From assembly GCA_944380095.1 (NCBI GenBank), contig CALWGP010000006.1, positions 1 to 46,694 on the forward strand: 46,694 nucleotides of DNA, given 5' to 3'. Below are positions 1 through 6,637 of this stretch, in pieces. Numbering within the stretch: the first letter of the stretch is position 1; the number at the start of each line of letters is the position of its first letter. The translations under genes were made by a program, and so were the position numbers. Source of the stretch: an uncultured Lachnospiraceae bacterium (lineage in GTDB: Bacteria; Bacillota; Clostridia; Lachnospirales; Lachnospiraceae). The notes under the pieces were generated by a model, which had not been told where the DNA came from, did not search any database, and saw nothing but the letters and a program-made list of their open reading frames with translations.

Positions 1-126
1 GAAATCAACGAAGAAGGAAGGACGATCATTATGATCACCCATGACGCCCACATTGCGTCCCACGCCAAACGGATCGTCCGGATTCTGGACGGCAATATCG
101 GGGAAGGAGACACAGCGGATGCTTAA
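1..126 (+). CDS. ABC transporter ATP-binding protein, C-terminal end (MacB/LolD type), partial
   Basis: Only the last 41 codons are in the window, reading from base 1 in frame 1 to the TAA at 124-126. The peptide contains [20 protein letters not shown], the H-loop (switch histidine, ITHD) and the following segment typical of MacB/LolD-family ATPases that power FtsX-like permeases. The reading overlaps the next gene by 8 bp (ATGCTTAA), so the two are translationally coupled and form an ATPase-permease pair. Family assignment rests on the H-loop context plus the permease next to it. The Walker motifs lie upstream of the window, so the substrate cannot be judged. Confidence 0.85.
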   Translation, partial: EINEEGRTIIMITHDAHIASHAKRIVRILDGNIGEGDTADA

Positions 127-1813
127 TATCGGGATCGTCAAACAGAGCGTACAGCTTTCCCTGGAAAATATCAGGAGCAACAAAATGCGCACCCTGCTTA
201 CCACGCTGGGGATTATTATCGGCGTGACGGCGGTGATCTCCCTGATTACCATTGTCAACGGGGCCATCAGTATCGTTATGGGCGAATTTTCTTCCCTCGG
301 TGCGGGTACCCTTACGGTTTCCATTACGGGGACGCCTTTAAAATCGGGCCTGACGGAGACGGATCTGGAAAGCCTTAAGGAGCTTGACAATGTGGAGGGG
401 GTTTCCCCCACCATCAGCGCGGCAGGGATGGCGGCAAAAGACCTGACTTTGCTGGATAATGTGTCCATAGAAGGAAAAAGCGAAATCTATTATAAACATA
501 ACAACCTGGTTACGGTGGGACGTCCCATCAGCAAAGCGGACGTGGAAAATGCGTCTTACGTCTGCGTAATCGACAGAGAGATTGCAGAAAGCCTGTTTCC
601 CGGGGAAAATCCCGTAGGACAGACGCTTACGCTGAACAATATGAGCTATACGGTCATCGGCATGGAAGGCGAAAATTCCGACCTGATGGCTTCCATGTCC
701 GGATTCGGAAGCTCTTCGGACGGGACTGTGACCATCCCTTATACCACGGCCAGGAAAGTGACGGGGCAAAGCTCGATTAGCAGTCTGGAAATCTATATCG
801 CGGATACGGATTATACAGACCAGCTCTCCAGCCAGGTGGAAGGCGTCCTGTATCAGGCCTTTAACCAAAACGAAGACAGCTACTTTGTCTTCGCCATGGA
901 CAGCCTGCTGGATACCATGAACGAGATGCTTAGCATGCTTACCTATATGCTGGCGGGAATTGCGTCCATCGCCCTTTTGGTGGGAGGGATCGGCATTATG
1001 AACATGATGCTGGTATCCGTATCGGAAAGGAAGCAGGAAATCGGCCTTCGGAAGGCCATGGGCGCCACGCCGGGAAGAATCCAGCTGCAGTTTTTGCTGG
1101 AATCCGTGGTGCTTTCTTTGATCGGCGGGATGATCGGGGTGATTCTGGGGCTGTTGATTTCCATGGCGGCAGCGGCCCCCGTTTCGGGGCAGGGAAGCAT
1201 TTCCGTGGAAGAGGAAGTGTTGTCTTTGGAACTGGGTAAGACAGGTTCCCTGACGGTGGACTACGACCTGGCCGGCGGATTTGCGGACCTGGCTGTGCTG
1301 ACGGCAGATCCTTCCATTGCGGCGGCGGTGCTGACGGACAACGGGGACGGCACGGCAAAACTGACGGCAGCGGCGGCGGCGCCGGGGACAACCATCGCAG
1401 CGGTCTATCGGATCAGCAATGCGGCGGTCGTGGATTATGTGACGATCCGCAGCGGCCTGGCACAGGAAGGGGACGTTTATACCCAAATGGACGGGACGTC
1501 GCTGGTGACGGTTTATGAAGACCGTATGGTCTACTATAACAGCCTGCTTACCGGACGCAACGGGGCGAGCCTGGCGATCGCTTCCATGGAAGTGGAGCCT
1601 GAAAGCGGCCTGGACTGCCTGCGGGTAACAGGCACCCTGCTTGCCGGGGATTCCAAAACGCCGGACCTGAATATTTTTTATGCGAATTTCTACGATGCAG
1701 CCGGACAACTGATGGATCGTCAGGCACTGTATACAAGAGATCCCCTTTCCGGGAATTTGCTGGAGCTGGAGTGGTATATTCCGCAGGGATGCGTAAAAAT
1801 AGTCCTGGAATAG
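119..1813 (+). CDS. MacB/FtsX-type ABC permease whose C-terminus is replaced by an Ig-like extracellular region
   Basis: The start is taken as the ATG at 119, overlapping the ATPase stop; the open frame reaches further upstream but that part is ATPase coding sequence. The protein has 564 residues. Residues 1-55 hold the MacB N-terminus and first membrane helix (around 25-45). Residues 50-280 form the MacB periplasmic-core-like extracellular domain. Residues 285-350 carry the second helix, the cytoplasmic stretch [17 protein letters not shown] and the third helix, ending near [10 protein letters not shown] normal family member then has a fourth helix and a cytoplasmic tail ending like PIEALRYE. 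Here the reading continues, from about residue 349, into roughly 215 residues of threonine/valine/alanine-rich beta sequence resembling a bacterial Ig-like (BIG2-type) repeat followed by a second beta domain. With helix 4 gone, this tail would lie outside the cell. It could be a real gene fusion, a deletion product, or an assembly join. Confidence 0.8.
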   Translation: MLNIGIVKQSVQLSLENIRSNKMRTLLTTLGIIIGVTAVISLITIVNGAISIVMGEFSSLGAGTLTVSITGTPLKSGLTETDLESLKELDNVEGVSPTISAAGMAAKDLTLLDNVSIEGKSEIYYKHNNLVTVGRPISKADVENASYVCVIDREIAESLFPGENPVGQTLTLNNMSYTVIGMEGENSDLMASMSGFGSSSDGTVTIPYTTARKVTGQSSISSLEIYIADTDYTDQLSSQVEGVLYQAFNQNEDSYFVFAMDSLLDTMNEMLSMLTYMLAGIASIALLVGGIGIMNMMLVSVSERKQEIGLRKAMGATPGRIQLQFLLESVVLSLIGGMIGVILGLLISMAAAAPVSGQGSISVEEEVLSLELGKTGSLTVDYDLAGGFADLAVLTADPSIAAAVLTDNGDGTAKLTAAAAAPGTTIAAVYRISNAAVVDYVTIRSGLAQEGDVYTQMDGTSLVTVYEDRMVYYNSLLTGRNGASLAIASMEVEPESGLDCLRVTGTLLAGDSKTPDLNIFYANFYDAAGQLMDRQALYTRDPLSGNLLELEWYIPQGCVKIVLE

Positions 1814-1841
1814 AAGAAAAATCGCAGAGGATCCTTTCGTC

Positions 1842-1870
1842 TTGACCGGGGAGGGGGAATGCGATAGTAT
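1842..1870 (+). promoter_or_regulatory. Probable vegetative (sigma-A) promoter of the beta-helix gene
   Basis: TTGACC at 1842-1847 and TAGTAT at 1865-1870 are separated by exactly 17 bp, lying 28-57 bp after the upstream stop codon and about 60 bp before the next start. A GGAGG ribosome site follows at 1913-1917. It implies that the beta-helix gene is transcribed separately from the ABC transporter. Confidence 0.6.
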
Positions 1871-1928
1871 GAAATCGGTAAGGATTTTGTCTTACACAAA
1901 TCCATAGAATTCGGAGGCATACGGACAG

Positions 1929-3938
1929 ATGAAAATTTATGTGGATGCAAACGCTTTCCGCGACGGCAGCGGCAGTCAGGAAAGACCTTTTAAACGAATT
2001 TCAGATGCGGCAAAGATTGCCATGCCCGGGGATGAAGTGCTGGTAGCACCGGGCGTGTACCGGGAATATGTGGACCCGGTCCATGCGGGAACAGCGGAGG
2101 AACGGATTACATACCGGAGTACAGAGCCTCTGGGGGCAGTGATTACCGGTGCGGAGGAACTGAAGGGCTGGACTTTGTACCAGGGCAATGTGTGGACCTA
2201 CAGGGTAGCCAACAGTTTGTTTGGCGGCTATAACCCGTATACCACATATGTGTATGGCGACTGGTACTTTGCGGGACGCAGCAAACATACCGGCGCCGTC
2301 TATCTGAACGATAAGATGCTTTACGAAGCCGACAGCCTGGAAGCCTGTATTGCGGCGGTGCCTTCCGAATGTTCCTGGGAACCGGAAGCTTCCGTCTATC
2401 AGTGGTACGCAGAGCAGGACGGGGAGGAAACGGTTTTTTATGCCAACTTCCAGGGAAAAGACCCCAATCAGGAAAAAGTGGAAATCAACGTCCGCAGGGA
2501 ATGCTTTATGCCTTCCAGGACAGGCGTTGGCTATCTGACGGTCAGCGGATTTAAAATCGAAAAAGCCGCTACCACCTGGGCGCCTCCGGCTGCCTATCAG
2601 GACGGGATGATCGGGCCTCATTGGTCGAAGGGGTGGATTATCGAGGACTGTGAGATCTGCAACAGCAAATGTGCCGGGATCAGTCTGGGCAAATATCTGG
2701 ATCCCGAAAACGACCATTACTTTACGGTAAAACATGTTAAGAGCCCTACCCAGATGGAAAGGGATGCCGTATGCAGAGGACAGTATCACGGATGGCTCAA
2801 GGAAAAGGTGGGCAGCCACATCATCCGCCGCTGCAACATCCATAACTGCGAACAGGGCGGCATCATCGGCCGTATGGGCGGCGTTTTTTCCGTGATCGAG
2901 GACAACCACATTCATCATATCAATAACATGATGGAGCTGGGCGGGGCGGAGATTGCGGGGATCAAAATGCACGCAGCCATCGACGTGATCTACCGCCGCA
3001 ACTATATCCATCACTGTACCATGGGAATCTGGTGCGACTGGGAAGCCCAGGGGACACGGATCACGCAGAACCTGATGCATGACAACCAGCGTCCTGCCTT
3101 TGCAAAACAGCTTAAGGGCGGCATGATGAGCCAGGATATTTTCGTGGAAGTAGGCCACGGCCCTACCCTGATTGACAACAATATCCTTCTGTCTGACGCC
3201 TCCCTGCGCATGGCTACCGAAGGAATCGCCATGGTCCACAACCTGATCTGCGGATCCCTTACCGCAGTGGGCGGAGGAACGGACAGCATCGTAGACGGGG
3301 TGAACCGGGCCCGCTATACGCCTTATCATATGCCGCACCGCACGGAAGTAATGGGCTTTATGACCATCCTGCATGGGGACGATCGCTTCTACAATAATAT
3401 TTTTGTCCAGAAATGGCCCTCTGCACCGCTTCTGATTCAGCATGACAGCGACGACGGGGCGGATGAAGAGAACCGTGAAGTAGGTACCCATGTATTGGAC
3501 GAATATCCCACTTACGAAGAGTGGATCCGCAAATTCGACATGGATACGGATACCCCGGATATGAAAAAGCTGGAGCCCGCCCATTTCGAACACCTGCCTG
3601 TCTGGGTGGAAGGAAACGCTTACTTTAACGGTGCAAAAGCTTATCGGAAAGAGACGAACCATCTGGTGGATACCGGCCATGAAGTGACTGTGGAAGTGAC
3701 GATGCAGGACGGCAGACCTGTGCTTTCCACCAATGTATATGAATTCCTGAACGGCTTTTCGCCGGCCATGGTAAATACCGATGTGCTGGGAGAGGCTTTT
3801 GAGCCGGAAGAAAAGTTTGAAAATCCCGACGGAACCCCTATTATTTTTGACCGGGATTACTTCGGCGACCACCGCGGGGAATCCGTGCTGCCGGGGCCTT
3901 TGGCCCAAAAGCCGGAAGGGCCTGTAACACTCTGGTAA
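1929..3938 (+). CDS. Right-handed parallel beta-helix protein, probably a cytoplasmic carbohydrate-active enzyme
   Basis: The protein has 669 residues, with an ATG start 11 bp after GGAGG. It opens with a pattern typical of pectate-lyase-like/DUF1565 beta-helix proteins: YVDANAFRDGSGSQERPFKRI, then the solenoid turn AMPGDEVLVAPGVYREYV. Later it shows repeated turn motifs such as IIEDCEICNSKCAGISLGKY, IIRRCNIHNCEQGG and YRRNYIHHCTMGIWCDWE, which are rungs of a right-handed helix. No signal peptide or membrane helix is visible, so it probably acts inside the cell on imported oligosaccharides. Size and fold fit the families around GH141 and related lyases, but I cannot assign a substrate or catalytic residues. 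It has its own promoter and a terminator, and no sugar transporter or regulator lies beside it. Confidence 0.75.
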   Translation: MKIYVDANAFRDGSGSQERPFKRISDAAKIAMPGDEVLVAPGVYREYVDPVHAGTAEERITYRSTEPLGAVITGAEELKGWTLYQGNVWTYRVANSLFGGYNPYTTYVYGDWYFAGRSKHTGAVYLNDKMLYEADSLEACIAAVPSECSWEPEASVYQWYAEQDGEETVFYANFQGKDPNQEKVEINVRRECFMPSRTGVGYLTVSGFKIEKAATTWAPPAAYQDGMIGPHWSKGWIIEDCEICNSKCAGISLGKYLDPENDHYFTVKHVKSPTQMERDAVCRGQYHGWLKEKVGSHIIRRCNIHNCEQGGIIGRMGGVFSVIEDNHIHHINNMMELGGAEIAGIKMHAAIDVIYRRNYIHHCTMGIWCDWEAQGTRITQNLMHDNQRPAFAKQLKGGMMSQDIFVEVGHGPTLIDNNILLSDASLRMATEGIAMVHNLICGSLTAVGGGTDSIVDGVNRARYTPYHMPHRTEVMGFMTILHGDDRFYNNIFVQKWPSAPLLIQHDSDDGADEENREVGTHVLDEYPTYEEWIRKFDMDTDTPDMKKLEPAHFEHLPVWVEGNAYFNGAKAYRKETNHLVDTGHEVTVEVTMQDGRPVLSTNVYEFLNGFSPAMVNTDVLGEAFEPEEKFENPDGTPIIFDRDYFGDHRGESVLPGPLAQKPEGPVTLW

Positions 3939-3954
3939 AGAGCAGCTTATTTTG

Positions 3955-3984
3955 AGAGCGTCCTTAAAAAGGGCGCTCTTTTTT
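3955..3984 (+). terminator. Rho-independent terminator after the beta-helix gene
   Basis: AGAGCGTCC (3955-3963) pairs with GGGCGCTCT (3971-3979) through one G-U pair around a 7-nt loop, followed by a run of T to 3984. It lies 16 bp past the stop codon. Confidence 0.85.
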
Positions 3985-4023
3985 AACCTTCCTGTTTTAT
4001 CGTTTTAAGCAGGCGCTTTTAAG

Positions 4024-4052
4024 TTGGAATGACAGGCGAAAAGAGCTATAAT
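4024..4052 (+). promoter_or_regulatory. Promoter of the cytidylate-kinase-like operon
   Basis: TTGGAA (4024-4029), 17 bp, then a perfect TATAAT (4047-4052). It lies just after the preceding terminator and 40 bp upstream of the ATG at 4092. The position supports choosing that ATG, because an in-frame upstream start would fall inside the promoter. Confidence 0.75.
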
Positions 4053-4091
4053 AAAATGGTCATAGGATTTTTAACGAAGGAGGGCGCTTTT

Positions 4092-4577
4092 ATGAATCTG
4101 GTTATCACCATGAGCCGCCGTTTTGGAACGGGGGCGAGCATTATCGCAAAAGAACTTTCCGAACGACTCGATATCCCGGTATACGACAAGGCCTATATCG
4201 AGGAACAGCTCAGCGGGCACAAGTATGAGAGCGAGGCGGAGGCGATCCGGAAGCTGGCGGAGAAGCCCTGCATTATTCTGGGACGCTGCGCATCCGACAT
4301 CCTGAAAGACCAGTCCAATGTGATCAATATTTTCGTCCGTGCAGACAAGCCGGACAGGGTCCGCAGGATCATGCAGAAGGAAGGCCTAAGCTATGAAGAG
4401 GCGCGGGAAAAGGTGGAAAAAACGGACGAGAGGCGTTCTGCTTATTATCACGAGCATACCGGCAGGACATGGGGCGATGTAAACGACTACCATATCATTT
4501 TGGATACCTCGGAACTCGGGGTGGAAAACTGCGCGGATATCCTCATGCGTTATTTCAGAAAACTGGATTATATTTGA
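4092..4577 (+). CDS. Cytidylate kinase-like family protein
   Basis: The protein has 161 residues. The ATG at 4092 is preceded by AAGGAGGG at suitable spacing; the open frame extends to 4029 but that stretch overlaps the promoter. The N-terminus MNLVITMSRRFGTGASIIAK is the divergent P-loop opening of the cytidylate-kinase-like group common in Clostridia (Cytidylate_kin2), followed by AYIEEQLSG. Further on, IILGRCASDIL and the VRADKPDRVRRIM/EEARE segments match the helical NMP-binding and lid regions. These proteins resemble NMP kinases but are shorter than Cmk, and their substrate is generally unproven. It heads a three-gene operon with an RNA methyltransferase and a DUF4317 protein. Confidence 0.8.
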   Translation: MNLVITMSRRFGTGASIIAKELSERLDIPVYDKAYIEEQLSGHKYESEAEAIRKLAEKPCIILGRCASDILKDQSNVINIFVRADKPDRVRRIMQKEGLSYEEAREKVEKTDERRSAYYHEHTGRTWGDVNDYHIILDTSELGVENCADILMRYFRKLDYI

Positions 4578-4585
4578 GGCATATA

Positions 4586-5458
4586 ATGGCAAAATTTATT
4601 GAAATCACGGATTTGGCGGCGCCGCAGCTGGAACTTTTCCGCCTTTCGGAGACGGCGCTTTTCCGTCTGCGGGAACCGGACCGGGGCGTGTTCATTGCAG
4701 AGAGTCCCAAAGTCATTCAAAGGGCGCTGGATGCGGGATACCGTCCCGTTTGTCTTTTGTGTGAACGGGGCCGGGATGAAAAGCAGGCGCAAGAACTGCT
4801 GGAGCGGTGTAGCGATATTCCCGCCTACACAGCTTCTTCGGAAACGCTGTCTGCGCTTACCGGTTACGCCCTTACGCGGGGGATGCTTTGCGTCATGGAC
4901 CGGCCGGCCCTCCCTTCTGTCACAGAAGTCCTGCAAAAGGCAAAGAGGGTCGCTGTGCTGGAGCGGATTATGAATCCCACCAATGTGGGGGCGATCATCC
5001 GTTCCGCTGCCGCGCTGTCCATGGACGCCGTGCTGCTTACCCCGGGCTGCAGCGATCCTTTGTACCGCCGCGCTATCCGGGTCAGTATGGGCACTGTTTT
5101 CCAGATTCCCTGGACTTTTTTTTCTGACGACGGAGAAAACGCCTGGCCGAAGGGCGGCATGGAACTTTTGCACCGCCTGGGTTTTTGGACTGTGTCCATG
5201 GCTTTGCGCAAAGATTCCGTATCCATTGAAGACCCGGCCCTGAATGCCCGGGAAAAACTGGCGGTGATACTGGGGTCCGAAGGGGACGGCTTGGCGCAGG
5301 ATACTATCGCAGCCTGCGACGATACCGTGTGTATCCCCATGTCCCACGGGGTGGATTCCCTCAACGTGGCCGCTGCCGGAGCGGTGGCTTTTTGGCAGCT
5401 GGGACGAAGAAAAGAAGAGAAAGGCGCCGCGGTTTTGCGGGAAGAAAAGAAGTTATGA
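4586..5458 (+). CDS. TrmH/SpoU family RNA 2'-O-methyltransferase
   Basis: The protein has 290 residues; the ATG at 4586 is 8 bp after the upstream stop with a TGAGG ribosome site. The C-terminal half has the three SpoU motifs in order: NPTNVGAIIRSAAAL (motif 1), LGSEGDGL (motif 2) and IPMSHGVDSLNVAAAGAVAF (motif 3). These build the trefoil-knot S-adenosylmethionine site and place this in the family that methylates ribose 2'-OH groups of rRNA or tRNA. The N-terminal 100 residues resemble the SpoU substrate-binding domain. The target nucleotide cannot be inferred. It overlaps the next gene by 4 bp (ATGA), indicating coupled translation. Confidence 0.88.
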   Translation: MAKFIEITDLAAPQLELFRLSETALFRLREPDRGVFIAESPKVIQRALDAGYRPVCLLCERGRDEKQAQELLERCSDIPAYTASSETLSALTGYALTRGMLCVMDRPALPSVTEVLQKAKRVAVLERIMNPTNVGAIIRSAAALSMDAVLLTPGCSDPLYRRAIRVSMGTVFQIPWTFFSDDGENAWPKGGMELLHRLGFWTVSMALRKDSVSIEDPALNAREKLAVILGSEGDGLAQDTIAACDDTVCIPMSHGVDSLNVAAAGAVAFWQLGRRKEEKGAAVLREEKKL

Positions 5459-6081
5459 TTCACCGGGAAGATATGCTGGAACTGACCAGACGGATGAACC
5501 TTTCGCGTTCCTGTATCGATCGGATTGCAGGAGCCTATCTGGACGAAGCCGGATATGTGGACGGTACGTTCAACCGTAATTTTTTACGGCTCACCGCTTC
5601 GGAGCGCAGGAAAAATATAGAGCTGGCCAAGAGTGTGCTCTTTTCCCGTACCAATGAGCAGCTGAATGATTTTCCCATGGCTTCCCATACCGGGCAGACC
5701 GGGCAGATCCGCAGGCTTTTGGAAGGGATTTTAAGGTCGGGCATGAAAGACGACGCGCTGCCGGATCTTTTTTATGAGCTGGCAGGGGAGCAGTTTCATC
5801 CGGGCAGCCCGTATTTCTGCTTCTTTTTCCATGGAAGCTACGATGTTCCCGCCAAAGGCAGGGACGGGGAATGGCTGGAAGGATCGGAAGAAGTGTATGA
5901 ATATCTGATCTGCGCCGTCGGTCCGCTGGCGGGAGAATATGAACCCGGACGGGCGGAATTTGGTTTTTTATACCCGGCCTTTCGGGACAGAAGCAGTGAT
6001 TTTGAAGTGATCAATATTTTTGAACGTTTTCCCGAAAATCCTCACCGGGAACTGACGAAGCTGCTGACGCAGAAAAGATGA
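5455..6081 (+). CDS. Short DUF4317 family protein
   Basis: The protein has 208 residues; the ATG at 5455 overlaps the upstream stop as ATGA. The N-terminus (REDMLELTRRMN...CIDRIAGAYLDEAG) and the middle stretches FFFHGSYDVPAKGRDGEW and EVYEYLICAVGPL, followed by GFLYPAFRDRSSDFE, match my memory of DUF4317, a Firmicutes-specific family of unknown function. Usual members run to roughly 400 residues, so this copy lacks the C-terminal half and may have an internal gap before GFLYPAF. It is soluble, with no signal peptide or membrane helix. Its operon with an RNA methyltransferase does not reveal a role. Confidence 0.7.
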   Translation: MIHREDMLELTRRMNLSRSCIDRIAGAYLDEAGYVDGTFNRNFLRLTASERRKNIELAKSVLFSRTNEQLNDFPMASHTGQTGQIRRLLEGILRSGMKDDALPDLFYELAGEQFHPGSPYFCFFFHGSYDVPAKGRDGEWLEGSEEVYEYLICAVGPLAGEYEPGRAEFGFLYPAFRDRSSDFEVINIFERFPENPHRELTKLLTQKR

Positions 6082-6094
6082 TTCCGATCGCTGC

Positions 6095-6154
6095 AGCCAA
6101 AAATAGGGCGGTGAAAAAATGATTTCTCACTTTTTCACCGCCCTATTTTTGGCT
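6095..6154. terminator. Bidirectional terminator with a 24-bp perfect stem
   Basis: Arms 6095-6118 and 6131-6154 are exact reverse complements around a 12-nt loop. The core AGGGCGGTG/CACCGCCCT is flanked by an A-tract on the left and a T-tract on the right, so it can stop transcription from both strands. The last two bases of the right arm belong to the stop codon of the minus-strand hicB gene. Confidence 0.9.
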
Positions 6155-6428
6155 ATTCACTGTCAGGAAGCAGCTTGATCCGCACCATGATCATCCGGAC
6201 CATTTCCCCTTCTTTGAGCGGGATATGTTCCGCTGCCGTCTGGGAAGGAAGCATGCAGTCGTCCTCCTCCAGCTCAGAGCAGATCCAGTTATATGCGGCG
6301 TCCGCCGCGTTATCGATGGCGTCTTCCAAGTCCCTGCCAAAAGCCGTGCAGCATTCCAGGTCCGGAAAGCTGGCCTGATAGCCTCCGTCTTCCTTCGGGG
6401 TAAAAACCGCCGGATATACAAAAGTCAT
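6153..6428 (-). CDS. HicB family antitoxin-like protein (orphan)
   Basis: The protein has 91 residues. The N-terminal half, VYPAVFTPKEDGGYQASFPDLECCTAFG followed by DLEDAIDNAADAAYNWI, is the HicB fold (degenerate RNase-H-like), with PDL...G...EA spacing typical of type II HicB antitoxins. The ATG at 6428 is preceded on its strand by a strong GGAGGAG site. In a normal hicAB pair a short double-stranded-RNA-binding-like HicA toxin is adjacent. None is seen on either side, so this is an orphan, perhaps a stand-alone regulator or a decayed module. The C-terminal part could replace the usual DNA-binding segment. Confidence 0.75.
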   Translation of the reverse strand: MTFVYPAVFTPKEDGGYQASFPDLECCTAFGRDLEDAIDNAADAAYNWICSELEEDDCMLPSQTAAEHIPLKEGEMVRMIMVRIKLLPDSE

Positions 6429-6488
6429 GTCTCCTCCTCTTCCAAAGCCTCTTACGCTCTGCCTTTTCGTAATTCTGACATCCTATAA

Positions 6489-6517
6489 ATTATAAAGAAC
6501 AAAAGAAAACCTGTCAA
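6489..6517 (-). promoter_or_regulatory. Consensus promoter for the hicB-like gene
   Basis: On the minus strand, TTGACA (6512-6517) and TATAAT (6489-6494) are both perfect and 17 bp apart, about 60 bp upstream of the ATG. It diverges from the sigma-fusion promoter. Confidence 0.85.
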
Positions 6518-6570
6518 TGCGAAACGCGGCGTCCATGCCGGAAAAAGGCAGCCTGCTTTGCGCTTACAGC

Positions 6571-6599
6571 TTGTCCGGGACGGTAGGATATTGTATAAT
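6571..6599 (+). promoter_or_regulatory. Promoter of the sigma factor fusion gene
   Basis: TTGTCC (6571-6576) and a perfect TATAAT (6594-6599) have a 17-bp spacer. They lie 38 bp upstream of the ATG at 6638, which has a GGGGGG-rich ribosome site. The elements look vegetative rather than ECF-type, so nothing here points to autoregulation by the encoded sigma domain. Confidence 0.7.
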
Positions 6600-6637
6600 A
6601 ATGTCAGGAAATTTCGGAAAAGCAGGGGGGAAACAGT

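Noticed and set aside
2001..3908. A 635-codon open reading frame on the minus strand over the beta-helix gene, and similar long ones at 15653-17263, 338-1708 and 31092-32258
   Set aside because: They are antisense shadows of clear genes, caused by GC-biased third positions. Their composition (His/Gly/Arg-rich or Pro/Arg-rich) matches no protein family and they lack ribosome sites.
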